From Flavobacteriaceae bacterium GF1 (lineage in GTDB: Bacteria; Bacteroidota; Bacteroidia; Flavobacteriales; Flavobacteriaceae), in contig WNKP01000006.1 of NCBI GenBank assembly GCA_009797885.1, positions 266,507-330,506 of the forward strand: a stretch of DNA of 64,000 bases. The letters run 5' to 3'. Both the position numbers and the translations under genes were made by a program. Under the pieces are notes generated by a model. That model was not told the origin of the DNA. It saw only the letters and a list, made by a program, of their open reading frames with translations, and did not search any database. This document shows, piece after piece, positions 7,470 to 16,272 of the stretch (position 1 is the stretch's first letter; each line of letters begins with the position of its first letter).

Positions 7470-7831
7470 ATTCTTGGGTAATGGTTTTGGGTCATTTCAT
7501 GTGCTACATTGCCCGTATGGGCGGTGCTCAATTTTTCAAAAAGCAATAGATGGACTTCTTCATTATCCTTTGTGGAAGGGCAGTGTTCCACTCCTTTGGG
7601 GACAACAATCAGTTCCCCCTCTTTAACGACCTCGGTCCGGTCCCTGAATTTCATATACAGGGTTCCCTTTAGTACCTGAAAAAGCTCATCCTCATTTTCA
7701 TGGGAATGCCAAACAAATTCACCCTGAATTTTGGCCAGGATGACCTGCATATCGTCGACCACGGCAATTTGGTGCGGGTGCCATTGTTTGGTAAACAAGC
7801 CATGTTTTTCTTTTAAGTTGATGGGTTTCAT
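7466..7831 (-). CDS. Cupin-domain metal-binding protein
   Basis: A 121-residue single cupin. Motif 1 holds the metal ligands in VWHSHENEDELFQVLKG and motif 2 in VVPKGVEHCP, giving two His, one Glu and a third His. Small cupins of this kind are isomerases, dioxygenases or sensors; nothing here picks one. It starts nine bases beyond the mgtE stop and overlaps the dehydrogenase start, so it is part of the rsmA-mgtE-cupin-dehydrogenase transcript. Confidence 0.85.
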   Translation of the reverse strand: MKPINLKEKHGLFTKQWHPHQIAVVDDMQVILAKIQGEFVWHSHENEDELFQVLKGTLYMKFRDRTEVVKEGELIVVPKGVEHCPSTKDNEEVHLLLFEKLSTAHTGNVAHEMTQNHYPRI

Positions 7832-7840
7832 AAAAAGGAA

Positions 7841-9193
7841 TTAAATACCTAGGATTAGTTTGGCGATCCAGAAATAAATTAAAATACCAAAAATATCATT
7901 ACTGGTGGTGATAAATGGTCCTGTTGCAATGGCAGGGTCTATATTTCTCTTGTCCAGGAACAAGGGAATAAAGGTTCCGATCAGTCCGGCCACTACGATA
8001 ACGGCCACCAGGGACAATGAAATGGCCAGGGCGGTGTTGAACTCCCCTTTCCACAACCAGGTAAACAATAGCAACAATATGGAGAGGATAAATCCATTTA
8101 AAAGTGCCAGGAGCATTTCTTTCCAAAGGCGATTGCCAATACTTCCCTTTAGGTCATCGTTGGCCAACCCCTGAACTATAATGGCACTTGATTGCACCCC
8201 AACATTACCGGCCATTGCGGCAATAAGTGGCGTGAAAAAAAGGATTTCGGGAGCATTTTTGACAATGGTCTCAAAACTTCCCATGATGACAGCTGCCCCC
8301 AATCCCCCAAAGAGCCCTAAAATCAACCAGGGTAGGCGAGCGCGGGTCAGTTCCCAAATACTGTCGTCCGCCTCCACATCCTGGGAGATACCGGCCGCCA
8401 GTTGGTAATCCCTTTCGGCTTCGTCCCGGATGACATCCACAATATCGTCAATAGTGATACGGCCTACCAACCGTCCAATTTCATCCACAACGGGAATGGC
8501 CTCCAAGTCGTATTTGGACATAATTTTAGCAACTTCCTCTGGCTTTTCATTGACATTTACGGAATCTACCTTAGGAATATAAACCTCTTTGATATGGGTT
8601 GTGGTGGAAGTGGTCAATAAGTCTTTTAAGGATAGGCGTCCTTTTAGTTTTTCCTCATCGTCCACAACATAAATGGAGTGTACCCTTGTAACATTTTCTG
8701 CTTGGGCACGCATCTCCTTCACACATTTGAGTACGTTCCAATTTTCATTGACCTTAACAAGCTCCTTTGCCATTAGACCACCTGCCGTATCCTCATCATA
8801 GCGCAAGAGGTCTACGATGTACTTGGCATGCTCCCTGTCCTCTATCTCTGAAATGACCTCCTGGACAATTTCCTTGGGAAGTTCCCCAACAATATCCGCA
8901 GCGTCATCGGTATCCAATTCCTCGATCTCACCGGCAATTTCCTTGGGGGAGAGATTGCTCAAAATGGCTTCACGCACATCTTCATCAAGCTCGGTAAGTG
9001 CGTCCGAGGTTTTTTCACTGTCCAACAGCTTGATCAAATAGGTTGCCTGTTCCTCTTCCAGTTCATTGGCAATTTCTGCCACGTCCGCATAGTGGAATTC
9101 CTTCATCAAAAGACGTAGGTCACCATCTTTTTGGCCTTCAATGAGCATTTCTATCTGCTCGATCAGTTCGTCTGTGAGTTTAAACGGCGTCAT
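7841..9193 (-). CDS. mgtE: Magnesium transporter MgtE
   Basis: A 450-residue inner-membrane Mg2+ channel. The order is the MgtE N domain (about 20-125, helical acidic repeats such as [14 protein letters not shown]), a CBS pair (about 130-255, with LKDLLTT and [25 protein letters not shown]), a connecting helix and five membrane helices (about 280-450), including the [17 protein letters not shown] pore signature. Length fits the family. Acidic N and CBS domains sense cytosolic Mg2+ and close the pore. It overlaps the rsmA end by 14 bases. Confidence 0.95.
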   Translation of the reverse strand: MTPFKLTDELIEQIEMLIEGQKDGDLRLLMKEFHYADVAEIANELEEEQATYLIKLLDSEKTSDALTELDEDVREAILSNLSPKEIAGEIEELDTDDAADIVGELPKEIVQEVISEIEDREHAKYIVDLLRYDEDTAGGLMAKELVKVNENWNVLKCVKEMRAQAENVTRVHSIYVVDDEEKLKGRLSLKDLLTTSTTTHIKEVYIPKVDSVNVNEKPEEVAKIMSKYDLEAIPVVDEIGRLVGRITIDDIVDVIRDEAERDYQLAAGISQDVEADDSIWELTRARLPWLILGLFGGLGAAVIMGSFETIVKNAPEILFFTPLIAAMAGNVGVQSSAIIVQGLANDDLKGSIGNRLWKEMLLALLNGFILSILLLLFTWLWKGEFNTALAISLSLVAVIVVAGLIGTFIPLFLDKRNIDPAIATGPFITTSNDIFGILIYFWIAKLILGI

Positions 9194-10052
9194 TTGTGAT
9201 CATTCTAGTAAGTGTTACAAAATCGATGACACTCAGCTGTTCCGGTCGCTTGTCAAATATAGTGTCTTCCTTAAGATTTAGGGAAAGCTTAAAGGATTTC
9301 AAACTATTTCTAATGGTTTTACGTCTTTGGTTAAATGCCGCCTTTACCACTTTAAAGAAAAGGGTTTCGTCACATTGGAGTTGATAATCGGTTTTCCTGA
9401 TTAATCGCAGTACCCCGGACTGTACCTTGGGAGGGGGGTCAAAAACCTGGGGATGAACGGTAAACAGGTATTCGGCGTCATAAAAGGCCTGTACCAAAAC
9501 GGACAGGATACCATAGGTTTTGTTCCCTGGGGGTTCACAAATGCGTTGGGCCACTTCCTTTTGGAACATTCCTGAAAATTCTGGAATTTGATTGCGCATT
9601 TCCAATACTTTGAATACAATTTGGGTGGAAATATTGTAAGGGAAGTTGCCCGTTATCGCAAATTGGTCTTTTCCATAGAGTTGATTTAAATCGAATTTCA
9701 GAAAGTCACCTTCAATGACCTGAAACCTGTTGTTTTGCCCTAAAACCTTGGGATGCTCCAAAGGAAAGCTATGTTTGAGATAGACGATGGACTCGCCATC
9801 CAAATCCATTGCCGTTAAATCTATACCCCGAAGTAATAAATATTTGGTAAGGACCCCCGTTCCCGGACCAATTTCCAAAACATGGCCATAACCTTCCAAT
9901 GACAGGGTTTCAGCAATACGTTGCGCAATGGTTTCATCCTTGAGAAAATGTTGACCGAGGTGTTTTTTTGCTTTTACGGATGGGGAACTCCCTTGTTTTT
10001 CAGATGGCCCTTGCTTTTGAGAAGCATATTTTTTGTTCCCTTTTTTAGCCAT
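9180..10052 (-). CDS. rsmA: 16S rRNA (adenine1518-N6/adenine1519-N6) dimethyltransferase
   Basis: A 290-residue KsgA/RsmA enzyme that dimethylates two adjacent adenosines in helix 45 of 16S rRNA, using S-adenosylmethionine. The order is [12 protein letters not shown] (substrate-entry motif), SAM motif [15 protein letters not shown], and the catalytic GNFPYNIST (NxPY). The C-terminal helical domain is complete. The first 26 residues form a Lys/Gln/Ser-rich extension. Start is the ATG at 10052; a TTG at 10085 would overlap the upstream gene. It sits between a cyclotransferase-like gene and mgtE in one leftward run. Confidence 0.94.
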   Translation of the reverse strand: MAKKGNKKYASQKQGPSEKQGSSPSVKAKKHLGQHFLKDETIAQRIAETLSLEGYGHVLEIGPGTGVLTKYLLLRGIDLTAMDLDGESIVYLKHSFPLEHPKVLGQNNRFQVIEGDFLKFDLNQLYGKDQFAITGNFPYNISTQIVFKVLEMRNQIPEFSGMFQKEVAQRICEPPGNKTYGILSVLVQAFYDAEYLFTVHPQVFDPPPKVQSGVLRLIRKTDYQLQCDETLFFKVVKAAFNQRRKTIRNSLKSFKLSLNLKEDTIFDKRPEQLSVIDFVTLTRMITNDAV

Positions 10053-10081
10053 AGGAGGATTTTCATGACAAGGTAAGGTGA

Positions 10082-10399
10082 TCAATCGAAATTTTCGACA
10101 TATGTCCAGGCTTTTATACCGGACTTTACCATGATTTGAATGCGTTTGTAAACCGAAGTTTCATAGTGATCGATTTCATGCAGTTCAAAATGGGAAACTT
10201 TGAACAGCATTCCCTGAACAACGTCTGATTCCGTTGATGAGGGTTCAATTAAAGGATACCTCCCATGGACCTTCTTTTTGGACATCCGATACCCCACCAA
10301 AACGGCAACTTTCCCGGAAAGTGTCCTGTTCAAAACCACTTTTTGTACTTCTTTGTTTTGAAGGGTGCCGTAGGCAAAAAGATATTGTGTATATCTCAA
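10082..10399 (-). CDS. Gamma-glutamylcyclotransferase-like (AIG2) protein
   Basis: A 105-residue protein with the fold signature YLFAYGTLQ near the start, where YGTL forms the substrate loop, and the acidic HEIDHYE segment holding the likely catalytic Glu. The fold cyclises gamma-glutamyl amines or acts as a small-molecule binder. The start appears to be TTG at 10399, overlapping the DUF4286 stop by four bases; no ATG fits. The C-terminal TYVENFD is complete. Confidence 0.8.
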   Translation of the reverse strand: MRYTQYLFAYGTLQNKEVQKVVLNRTLSGKVAVLVGYRMSKKKVHGRYPLIEPSSTESDVVQGMLFKVSHFELHEIDHYETSVYKRIQIMVKSGIKAWTYVENFD

Positions 10400-10713
10400 A
10401 GGGTTTGTTCGTTAATTATTTCCAATTCGGTTCTAAAGGCCACAAATTTGTTTGGGAACAATCGATTTCCTTCACTCCGCATCCTTTCCGCATCTTCCTG
10501 ATAATAACGCTCCAGGGTTTCCCTATCCGGGGTTTTGTATTGAATGGAATAGGTAGTGCCACCCATTTCCTCTTCAACCATTACCCTGCACATTTTCGCT
10601 TCCAGAAATTTTTGGGTCGCCAGCATATCCGGAATATGCTTGTCCCTCATCCAAATGAGCCAGTCCTCATGGACGGAATCGTCAATGTTTATGGTAACAT
10701 TATAAATAAGCAT
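10396..10713 (-). CDS. DUF4286 family protein
   Basis: A 105-residue cytosolic protein of DUF4286, a ferredoxin-like/dimeric alpha-beta barrel shape: IYNVTINIDDSVHEDWLIWM, then HIPDMLATQKFLEAKMCRVM, then YSIQYKTPDRETLERYYQ. The family is nearly always found in Bacteroidota, often near rsmA and TPR genes, and its function is unknown. It heads the overlapping set DUF4286, cyclotransferase-like, rsmA, mgtE. Confidence 0.85.
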   Translation of the reverse strand: MLIYNVTINIDDSVHEDWLIWMRDKHIPDMLATQKFLEAKMCRVMVEEEMGGTTYSIQYKTPDRETLERYYQEDAERMRSEGNRLFPNKFVAFRTELEIINEQTL

Positions 10714-10826
10714 GTTTGTAGCGCTACTTTGGTTTTGATGGAAAACGGTTAAGTTAAGTTAAAGTGTCCAATGAATTTAGTGGGGGAGATAAAATTCGCC
10801 GGACGGCATGACAAAAGTCAATAAGT

Positions 10827-12611
10827 TCAATTTATACTGTCCCCACGAAGCCTTCTGAAATTTTTTCGTGCTTGGGGAAAGTAATAACTATCCTGGTAAT
10901 TGTATATTATTTTTTCGTAGTGATATTTTGCCTTTTCAGTATCGGAAATATGATTTTCATACAGTTGTGCCAAGGCAAAATGGGCATCATCGGCCAAAAT
11001 ATCCTCACCGTAAAACTCCACTATTTTTTGGTAGTTGAACCTGGCCCCGGAAAAATTCTTTTGGGCCTCAAAAAGTTTACCTTGCCGCAGTAAGGCTTCA
11101 TCCTCAATTTTTTCCCCTTTGTGGTTTTCAAGAATATCATCCAATATGGAAATGGCCTCCCCATCGTTGTTCTGATAGGCCAAAAGGTCGGCTCGGGCAT
11201 ATTTCTTTAGGGCGGTTTGGGTGGAATCTTCCAGGCTATTGTCAGATATCAACAAACTCAATTGCATGGCATCATTGGCAATAAGCTGCGAAGTGGAACC
11301 ACGCAATACTTTTAGTTGGGTAAGCGCCCAATCAAAATCCCCTTTATAAAAACTGGTTTGGGCCACTTTAAAACGGGCATCCTGCCCCAAAACATCATTT
11401 TTGAGGCTTTTTTGGACCTGGGTAAAATAGATCAAAGCTTCGTTAAAGCGTTGGTCGTATACCAAAATATCGCCCAGGGCCAATTTAATGTAGGCCTTCC
11501 CAAACCGACCCAGGGATTCTTCCAAACTTCGCTTTAACATGCCAATGGCAGGTTCTGGATTTTCTTTTTTGAAGGTTAGGAAATTGGCATAGGCAATTTG
11601 CAACTGAAGGGTCTTGTTATCATAACCATAGTCCTCCAGTAAGGATTCGAACTTTTTGCCCACAGCATCCAGTTTTTTGCCCTTGGCATCCATCAATTCA
11701 ATATCTATAAGGCTTAGCTGTGCATTTAACCTAATGCCGGGTTGGCCGGCATTTTCAACAATGAATTCAAAGATTGTGGTGGCGGTTTCCCTATCACCAT
11801 TCTCGAGCGTAATTTCCCCTAAATTGACCATGCGGTCCAACGAAGATTCCCCCGTTCGTTTATAAATCGCCTTTTCTTGGGCGAAGGCACTTTTGTATTG
11901 CGCCTGTTGGATGAAAAGCCAACTCAACAACTCGTTCCACAGGACATCCGGATTTTTTTGGGCGTTGAGCAATAAGGTCTTTCTGAGCGTTATGTTATTT
12001 TGGTTGTTGGGGTCTTCCGTTATAAAATCATCCAGGTTTCGCAATACATTGGCCCTTGAGGTTTTCCCTTCGTAAATAAGCCTTAGGTACGATTGGTACA
12101 TTTTTTCAATGTCCCCCTTTTCCCCATAGATCCGTGCCAGTTGAAAATCGTAATTGAGCTCCGACTTCAACGCCATTGCTTTTGTGTATGCTGTTATGGC
12201 CTCCTCCAACAGGGCATACTTTTGAAAGCGATACCCTACGGCATAGCCAAAGTTTGGGTTTTCCTCAATCTTTTGAATGGCACGTTGGTAGTATTCCGAA
12301 GCTTTTTCCGGTTGGTTCTGAAGGGTATAATTATAGCCTAACTCAATGAAAAACGTAGGGAAGGCATAGGTCTGTTCAATTTTGTTCAAAAGAAAGGTTT
12401 CTGCATCCCCGTAGCGTTCCAATTGTTGGTAGCAAGCGACCAATCCTTCTGAATAATCCGTTCTTCTTGGGTTTTGTTCCACCAACTTTTCGTAGAAAAC
12501 AACAGCTTTTTCAAATTCACCGTCATTAAAATACTGCTTGGCCAAGAAATCCTCCTGGGCCTTGGCCCCGAGCAAAAAAAGCAAACACAAAATAAGGTAA
12601 ATGCTACGCAT
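10827..12611 (-). CDS. Secreted tetratricopeptide-repeat protein
   Basis: A 594-residue protein with a signal peptide (IYLILCLLFLLGAKAQ) and TPR helices through most of its length, for example FNDGEFEKAVVFYEKLVEQNP near the start and ADDAHFALAQLYENHI near the end. The pattern resembles the YfgC/BamD-like TPR proteins of the Bacteroidota envelope, a scaffold for protein complexes in the periplasm. It follows serS after about 50 bases. No catalytic motif is visible. Confidence 0.85.
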   Translation of the reverse strand: MRSIYLILCLLFLLGAKAQEDFLAKQYFNDGEFEKAVVFYEKLVEQNPRRTDYSEGLVACYQQLERYGDAETFLLNKIEQTYAFPTFFIELGYNYTLQNQPEKASEYYQRAIQKIEENPNFGYAVGYRFQKYALLEEAITAYTKAMALKSELNYDFQLARIYGEKGDIEKMYQSYLRLIYEGKTSRANVLRNLDDFITEDPNNQNNITLRKTLLLNAQKNPDVLWNELLSWLFIQQAQYKSAFAQEKAIYKRTGESSLDRMVNLGEITLENGDRETATTIFEFIVENAGQPGIRLNAQLSLIDIELMDAKGKKLDAVGKKFESLLEDYGYDNKTLQLQIAYANFLTFKKENPEPAIGMLKRSLEESLGRFGKAYIKLALGDILVYDQRFNEALIYFTQVQKSLKNDVLGQDARFKVAQTSFYKGDFDWALTQLKVLRGSTSQLIANDAMQLSLLISDNSLEDSTQTALKKYARADLLAYQNNDGEAISILDDILENHKGEKIEDEALLRQGKLFEAQKNFSGARFNYQKIVEFYGEDILADDAHFALAQLYENHISDTEKAKYHYEKIIYNYQDSYYFPQARKNFRRLRGDSIN

Positions 12612-12663
12612 GGTCTAAATATAACGAAGCAATCAACGGTATTGTGTTAACTTATCCTGAAAA

Positions 12664-13935
12664 CTAATCGATAACCTCAAATCCGCAGTAAGGAACCAAT
12701 ACCTCTGGAATGGCAATACCGTTTTCCGTTTGATAGTTCTCCAAAATGCCGGCCAAAACACGGGGTAAGGCCAAAGCACTGCCATTTAGGGTGTGTGCCA
12801 GATGCCGTTTTCCATCCGCATCCTTAAAACGAAGCTTTAACCGATTGGCCTGATAGGTTTCAAAATTGGAAACGGAACTGATTTCCAACCATCGATCCTG
12901 TGCCGTGGAAAACACTTCAAAATCATAGGTCAGGGCAGAAGTGAACCCGAGATCACCACCGCAAAGCCTAAGAATACGGTAGGGAAGTTTCAATTCCCTT
13001 AAGATGTTTTTGACATGTTCCACCATCTCATCCAATGCTTTGTAGGAGTGGTCCGGATGCTCTACCCGTACAATTTCGACCTTATCAAATTGGTGCAGTC
13101 GGTTCAAACCACGTACATGTGCACCGTAACTGCCTGCTTCCCTTCTAAAGCACGGGGTATAGCCTGTATATTTTATTGGGAAATTGGATGCGTTCAAAAT
13201 TTCGCCCCTAAAAATATTGGTGACCGGTACTTCCGCAGTAGGGATCAGATACAGATTGTCTTCCCCAATATGGTACATCTGTCCCTCTTTATCCGGTAAC
13301 TGTCCGGTCCCATACCCTGAAGCCTCGTTCACCAAATGGGGCACCTGTATTTCGGTATAGCCGGCTTTGGTATTTTTGTCCAAAAAGTAGGAAATCAAGG
13401 CCCTTTGCAAACGGGCCCCCTTTCCTTTATAAATCGGGAAACCGGCACCAGTGACTTTTACCCCAAGTTCAAAGTCTATGATGTCATACTTTTTGGCCAA
13501 CTCCCAATGGGGGAGTGCCCCTTGCTGCAATTCGGGGATTTCCCCTTCCCTAAAAATTTCCTCATTGTCTTCGTCGGCATTTCCCTTGGGCACGGAATCA
13601 TGGGGAATATTGGGAATCTGGTACAACAGTTCCTGAAGTTCCTCTGAGACCAGATTAAGCTGCTCCCCAAGATTTTTGGACGTTTCCTTGAGCTCGGCGG
13701 TCGTAGCTTTTATGGCGTTTGCTTCGGCTGTCTTGCCACTTTTAAAGAGCATTCCTATTTCCCTGGAAAGTGTATTGGATTTTGCCAAAGTGGCATCCAG
13801 CTCGGTTTGTGTTGCACGGCGTTTTTCATCAAGCTGTAACGCATCGTCCAGAAGTTTGCCCCCTTCAATGTTTCTTTTTGCCAAGGCCTCAATATAGGCT
13901 TCTTTATTCTCCCTTATTTTCTGCAGCTGAAGCAT
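12664..13935 (-). CDS. serS: Seryl-tRNA synthetase
   Basis: A 423-residue class II aminoacyl-tRNA synthetase that charges tRNA-Ser and tRNA-Sec. Residues 1-105 form the long antiparallel coiled-coil arm that grips the tRNA extra arm. The catalytic domain shows motif 2 (TPCFRREAGSYG) and motif 3 (NGSALALPRVLAGILEN). Full length. The -7 box at 13955-13962 suggests its own promoter inside the end of the upstream HTTM gene. Confidence 0.97.
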   Translation of the reverse strand: MLQLQKIRENKEAYIEALAKRNIEGGKLLDDALQLDEKRRATQTELDATLAKSNTLSREIGMLFKSGKTAEANAIKATTAELKETSKNLGEQLNLVSEELQELLYQIPNIPHDSVPKGNADEDNEEIFREGEIPELQQGALPHWELAKKYDIIDFELGVKVTGAGFPIYKGKGARLQRALISYFLDKNTKAGYTEIQVPHLVNEASGYGTGQLPDKEGQMYHIGEDNLYLIPTAEVPVTNIFRGEILNASNFPIKYTGYTPCFRREAGSYGAHVRGLNRLHQFDKVEIVRVEHPDHSYKALDEMVEHVKNILRELKLPYRILRLCGGDLGFTSALTYDFEVFSTAQDRWLEISSVSNFETYQANRLKLRFKDADGKRHLAHTLNGSALALPRVLAGILENYQTENGIAIPEVLVPYCGFEVID

Positions 13936-13954
13936 AGTTTTTGCTTTAGGGGTG

Positions 13955-13962
13955 CAAAATTA
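13955..13962 (-). promoter_or_regulatory. -7 promoter box for serS
   Basis: TAATTTTG on the minus strand, followed by CACCCC, matches the flavobacterial -7 box TAnnTTTG and lies 20 bases before the serS ATG. The -33 TTG is not evident. Confidence 0.45.
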
Positions 13963-15300
13963 CTTTTTTGGATTCGATTTTTCATTTTCCCGGGGCAAAA
14001 TCCATTCATGATGGGAGAAATGTTTCCAGGGAACGGCTGCCAAATCGATATTTGGGTCTATGAGGGTATGATACTTCCCTGCATTGACCTTGACCCTTGA
14101 AGTGACAAATACGCTTACGTCCTCTCCTTTTTTGGCATACTCCTTTTTGAGCCTTTGTGCAAATTGCCAAATATAGTCCGGATAGCTGCCTGTCTTACGG
14201 CGTTGTTTTTTTGTGAGGTAATCATCTAAATTCACGGATATGGTATCCTTGGTTTCTTTGTTCACCACTTTAAAATGTGTGTATCCGGAACGCGTTCGCA
14301 ACATCATCCGCCAACTTAATCGATGTCCTTCTTCGGTCCAAAGCACATCATCTTCAAAGGTGTGGTGCCTTAGGGGGAGTAGAAGCTGTATGATCAAATA
14401 GATACTTATGGCTCCAGTTATCCATTTGTACCTACTCGGAAAACCCAACTTTGAAGGAATATCAGCATTTTTCTTCTTCAAGAATACGTTTCTTATGGTC
14501 TGTGCATCAAAGAAAAACACGCAAAATGCCAGTGAGAGATAAGGAAAAATCCCAATTCGGAATACATAACTGTTAAAAAGATGGAAAAAGATGGAAAAGC
14601 CAAAGGCAACCTTTCTGGTCGGTTTCCACAATAGGGCGGGAATCACCAATAGATCAAAGAGAATCCCAAACACGGCAACTGCTTTATGCAACCATTTCTC
14701 CTGAAGCAGTTCGCCAATCAACCAATACTCTTTTTTTCCTTTCATCAAAAGTTCAATGATGCTAAAATCCAGCCAATCGGCATATAGCTTTGCTACGGAG
14801 GCATAGGTGTATACAATGAACAATTGTGCAATGATCAACCATCGTACCCAATTGTGCATCCAATCCTTTTTTATCTTGGGGTTGCGGCTGGCATCAAGGG
14901 AAAGGTTTTTGTGCGCGGGCAAAAGTCCCATTACAAATGCCAACAACATTAAAAGGTAATAGTGGTTATTGTACGAGGTTTTTTGCATGAGATATACCCC
15001 GGACCACATAAACGCAAACGCAAATGCACTGAAACGATACTTATAGCCCAAAGTGATGAGGATTCCAAAGATTCCCATAACTACAAAATAGTAGTACATA
15101 CCATCCCCGGGCAGTGGTTGCAACCACTCGAAGCCAATGAAATTAAAAGTGAACTTAGGTTCAATAAAAGTACGTCTTACCCAGCCTGTGGCAATGGCAC
15201 CAAAGGCTTCACAACAGACGAGGATACCATAAAAAACCCGAAAGACCACCAACTGGGCATTGTCAATTTTACGGAAGAGGAACTGGTTAATAGATTTCAT
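13960..15300 (-). CDS. HTTM-domain membrane protein (vitamin K-dependent carboxylase homologue)
   Basis: A 446-residue integral membrane protein. The first 300 residues hold several hydrophobic helices with the HTTM layout: LVVFRVFYGILVCCEAFGAI, the YYFVVMGIFGILITLGY helix, NNHYYLLMLLAFVMGLLPAHK and IFFHLFNSYVFRIGIFPY. The C-terminal 130 residues are soluble and beta-rich. HTTM domains are shared with gamma-glutamyl carboxylase and bacterial relatives; bacterial roles are mostly unknown. The ATG overlaps the end of ribF by 14 bases and serS follows after 24 bases. Confidence 0.82.
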   Translation of the reverse strand: MKSINQFLFRKIDNAQLVVFRVFYGILVCCEAFGAIATGWVRRTFIEPKFTFNFIGFEWLQPLPGDGMYYYFVVMGIFGILITLGYKYRFSAFAFAFMWSGVYLMQKTSYNNHYYLLMLLAFVMGLLPAHKNLSLDASRNPKIKKDWMHNWVRWLIIAQLFIVYTYASVAKLYADWLDFSIIELLMKGKKEYWLIGELLQEKWLHKAVAVFGILFDLLVIPALLWKPTRKVAFGFSIFFHLFNSYVFRIGIFPYLSLAFCVFFFDAQTIRNVFLKKKNADIPSKLGFPSRYKWITGAISIYLIIQLLLPLRHHTFEDDVLWTEEGHRLSWRMMLRTRSGYTHFKVVNKETKDTISVNLDDYLTKKQRRKTGSYPDYIWQFAQRLKKEYAKKGEDVSVFVTSRVKVNAGKYHTLIDPNIDLAAVPWKHFSHHEWILPRENEKSNPKK

Positions 15301-16222
15301 TTTTCAGGAATTCCAGTGCATTTTCTTTATCTGTCCTTAATTGATTACTGAGGGATTGGAGCGAGTCAAATTTTTGTTCGTCCCTAATTTTTTTTATGAG
15401 GCGTATCTGAAGGTCCTTGTTATATAGGTCCTGGTCCACATTAAAAAGGTGCACCTCTATGTTCTTGTTTTTGCCGTCCACAGTAGGGTTATACCCTATA
15501 TTCATCATTCCCTGGGTGATTTTATCCTCAAATTCACAGGTTATGATGTAGGCCCCGTTTTGCGGAATGAGTTTGTAAGCCTCCTCAATTTTTAGATTTG
15601 CCGTTGGGAATCCTAAATCCTTTCCAAGTCCCTTACCCCTTACCACCTTTCCGGAAAGCATGTATTTATATCCCAAATAGGCGTTCGCCGTTTCGATATC
15701 CCCATTGAGCAATGCATTTCTGATTTTTGTTGAACTTACCGAAACTTCGTCAATTTCCTGGGCGGGGATTTCTTCAACCCTAAAATCAAAGGTATTTCCA
15801 AAACCTATGAGATCCTTGATATTGGCATTCCTGTTGCGTCCAAATCTGTGATCGTAGCCGATTACCACACTTTTGACCTTAAGTTTATTGACCAAAATGT
15901 CACGGACAAATTCCAATGCGGTAAGTCTTGAAAATGCTTTGGTAAATGGATGGACAATAAGGAAATCCAGTCCCATTTCCCTTAAAATCTGTTGTTTTTC
16001 TGCAAGGGTGTTCAACAGCTTTATTTCCGAGTCCTTTTGGAGCACCATCCTTGGGTGCGGAAAAAAAGTGAGCACGGTAGACCGGGTTCCTGTATTTTTG
16101 GCATTGTTTATGAGGCGTTCCAAGATACGTTTATGACCAATGTGCACGCCATCAAATGTGCCAATGGTAATTGCGGTGTTATTATAAGAGTTGAATTGTG
16201 AGATGCCTTGGATCGTTTCCAC
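15287..16222 (-). CDS. ribF: Bifunctional riboflavin kinase / FAD synthetase
   Basis: A 311-residue enzyme that makes FMN and FAD from riboflavin. The N-terminal adenylyltransferase shows TIGTFDGVHIGHKRIL and IGYDHRFGRNRNAN; the C-terminal flavokinase shows GKGLGKDLGFPTANLKIEE and NIGYNPTV. The start is taken as GTG at 16222 (VETIQGISQF), which matches the usual flavobacterial N terminus; a TTG at 16255 would leave no room for the divergent metalloprotease leader. The enzyme serves all flavoproteins of the cell. Confidence 0.93.
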   Translation of the reverse strand: METIQGISQFNSYNNTAITIGTFDGVHIGHKRILERLINNAKNTGTRSTVLTFFPHPRMVLQKDSEIKLLNTLAEKQQILREMGLDFLIVHPFTKAFSRLTALEFVRDILVNKLKVKSVVIGYDHRFGRNRNANIKDLIGFGNTFDFRVEEIPAQEIDEVSVSSTKIRNALLNGDIETANAYLGYKYMLSGKVVRGKGLGKDLGFPTANLKIEEAYKLIPQNGAYIITCEFEDKITQGMMNIGYNPTVDGKNKNIEVHLFNVDQDLYNKDLQIRLIKKIRDEQKFDSLQSLSNQLRTDKENALEFLKNEIY

Positions 16223-16242
16223 GGGACAAAAATAAAAAGGCT

Positions 16243-16250
16243 TACTTTTG
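16243..16250 (+). promoter_or_regulatory. Possible -7 box of the metalloprotease gene
   Basis: TACTTTTG matches TAnnTTTG and lies 22 bases before the ATG at 16273, in the 50-base gap between ribF and the divergent metalloprotease. There is no good -33 TTG. Confidence 0.35.
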
Positions 16251-16272
16251 ATCAAGTATCGCCCCCTTTTAG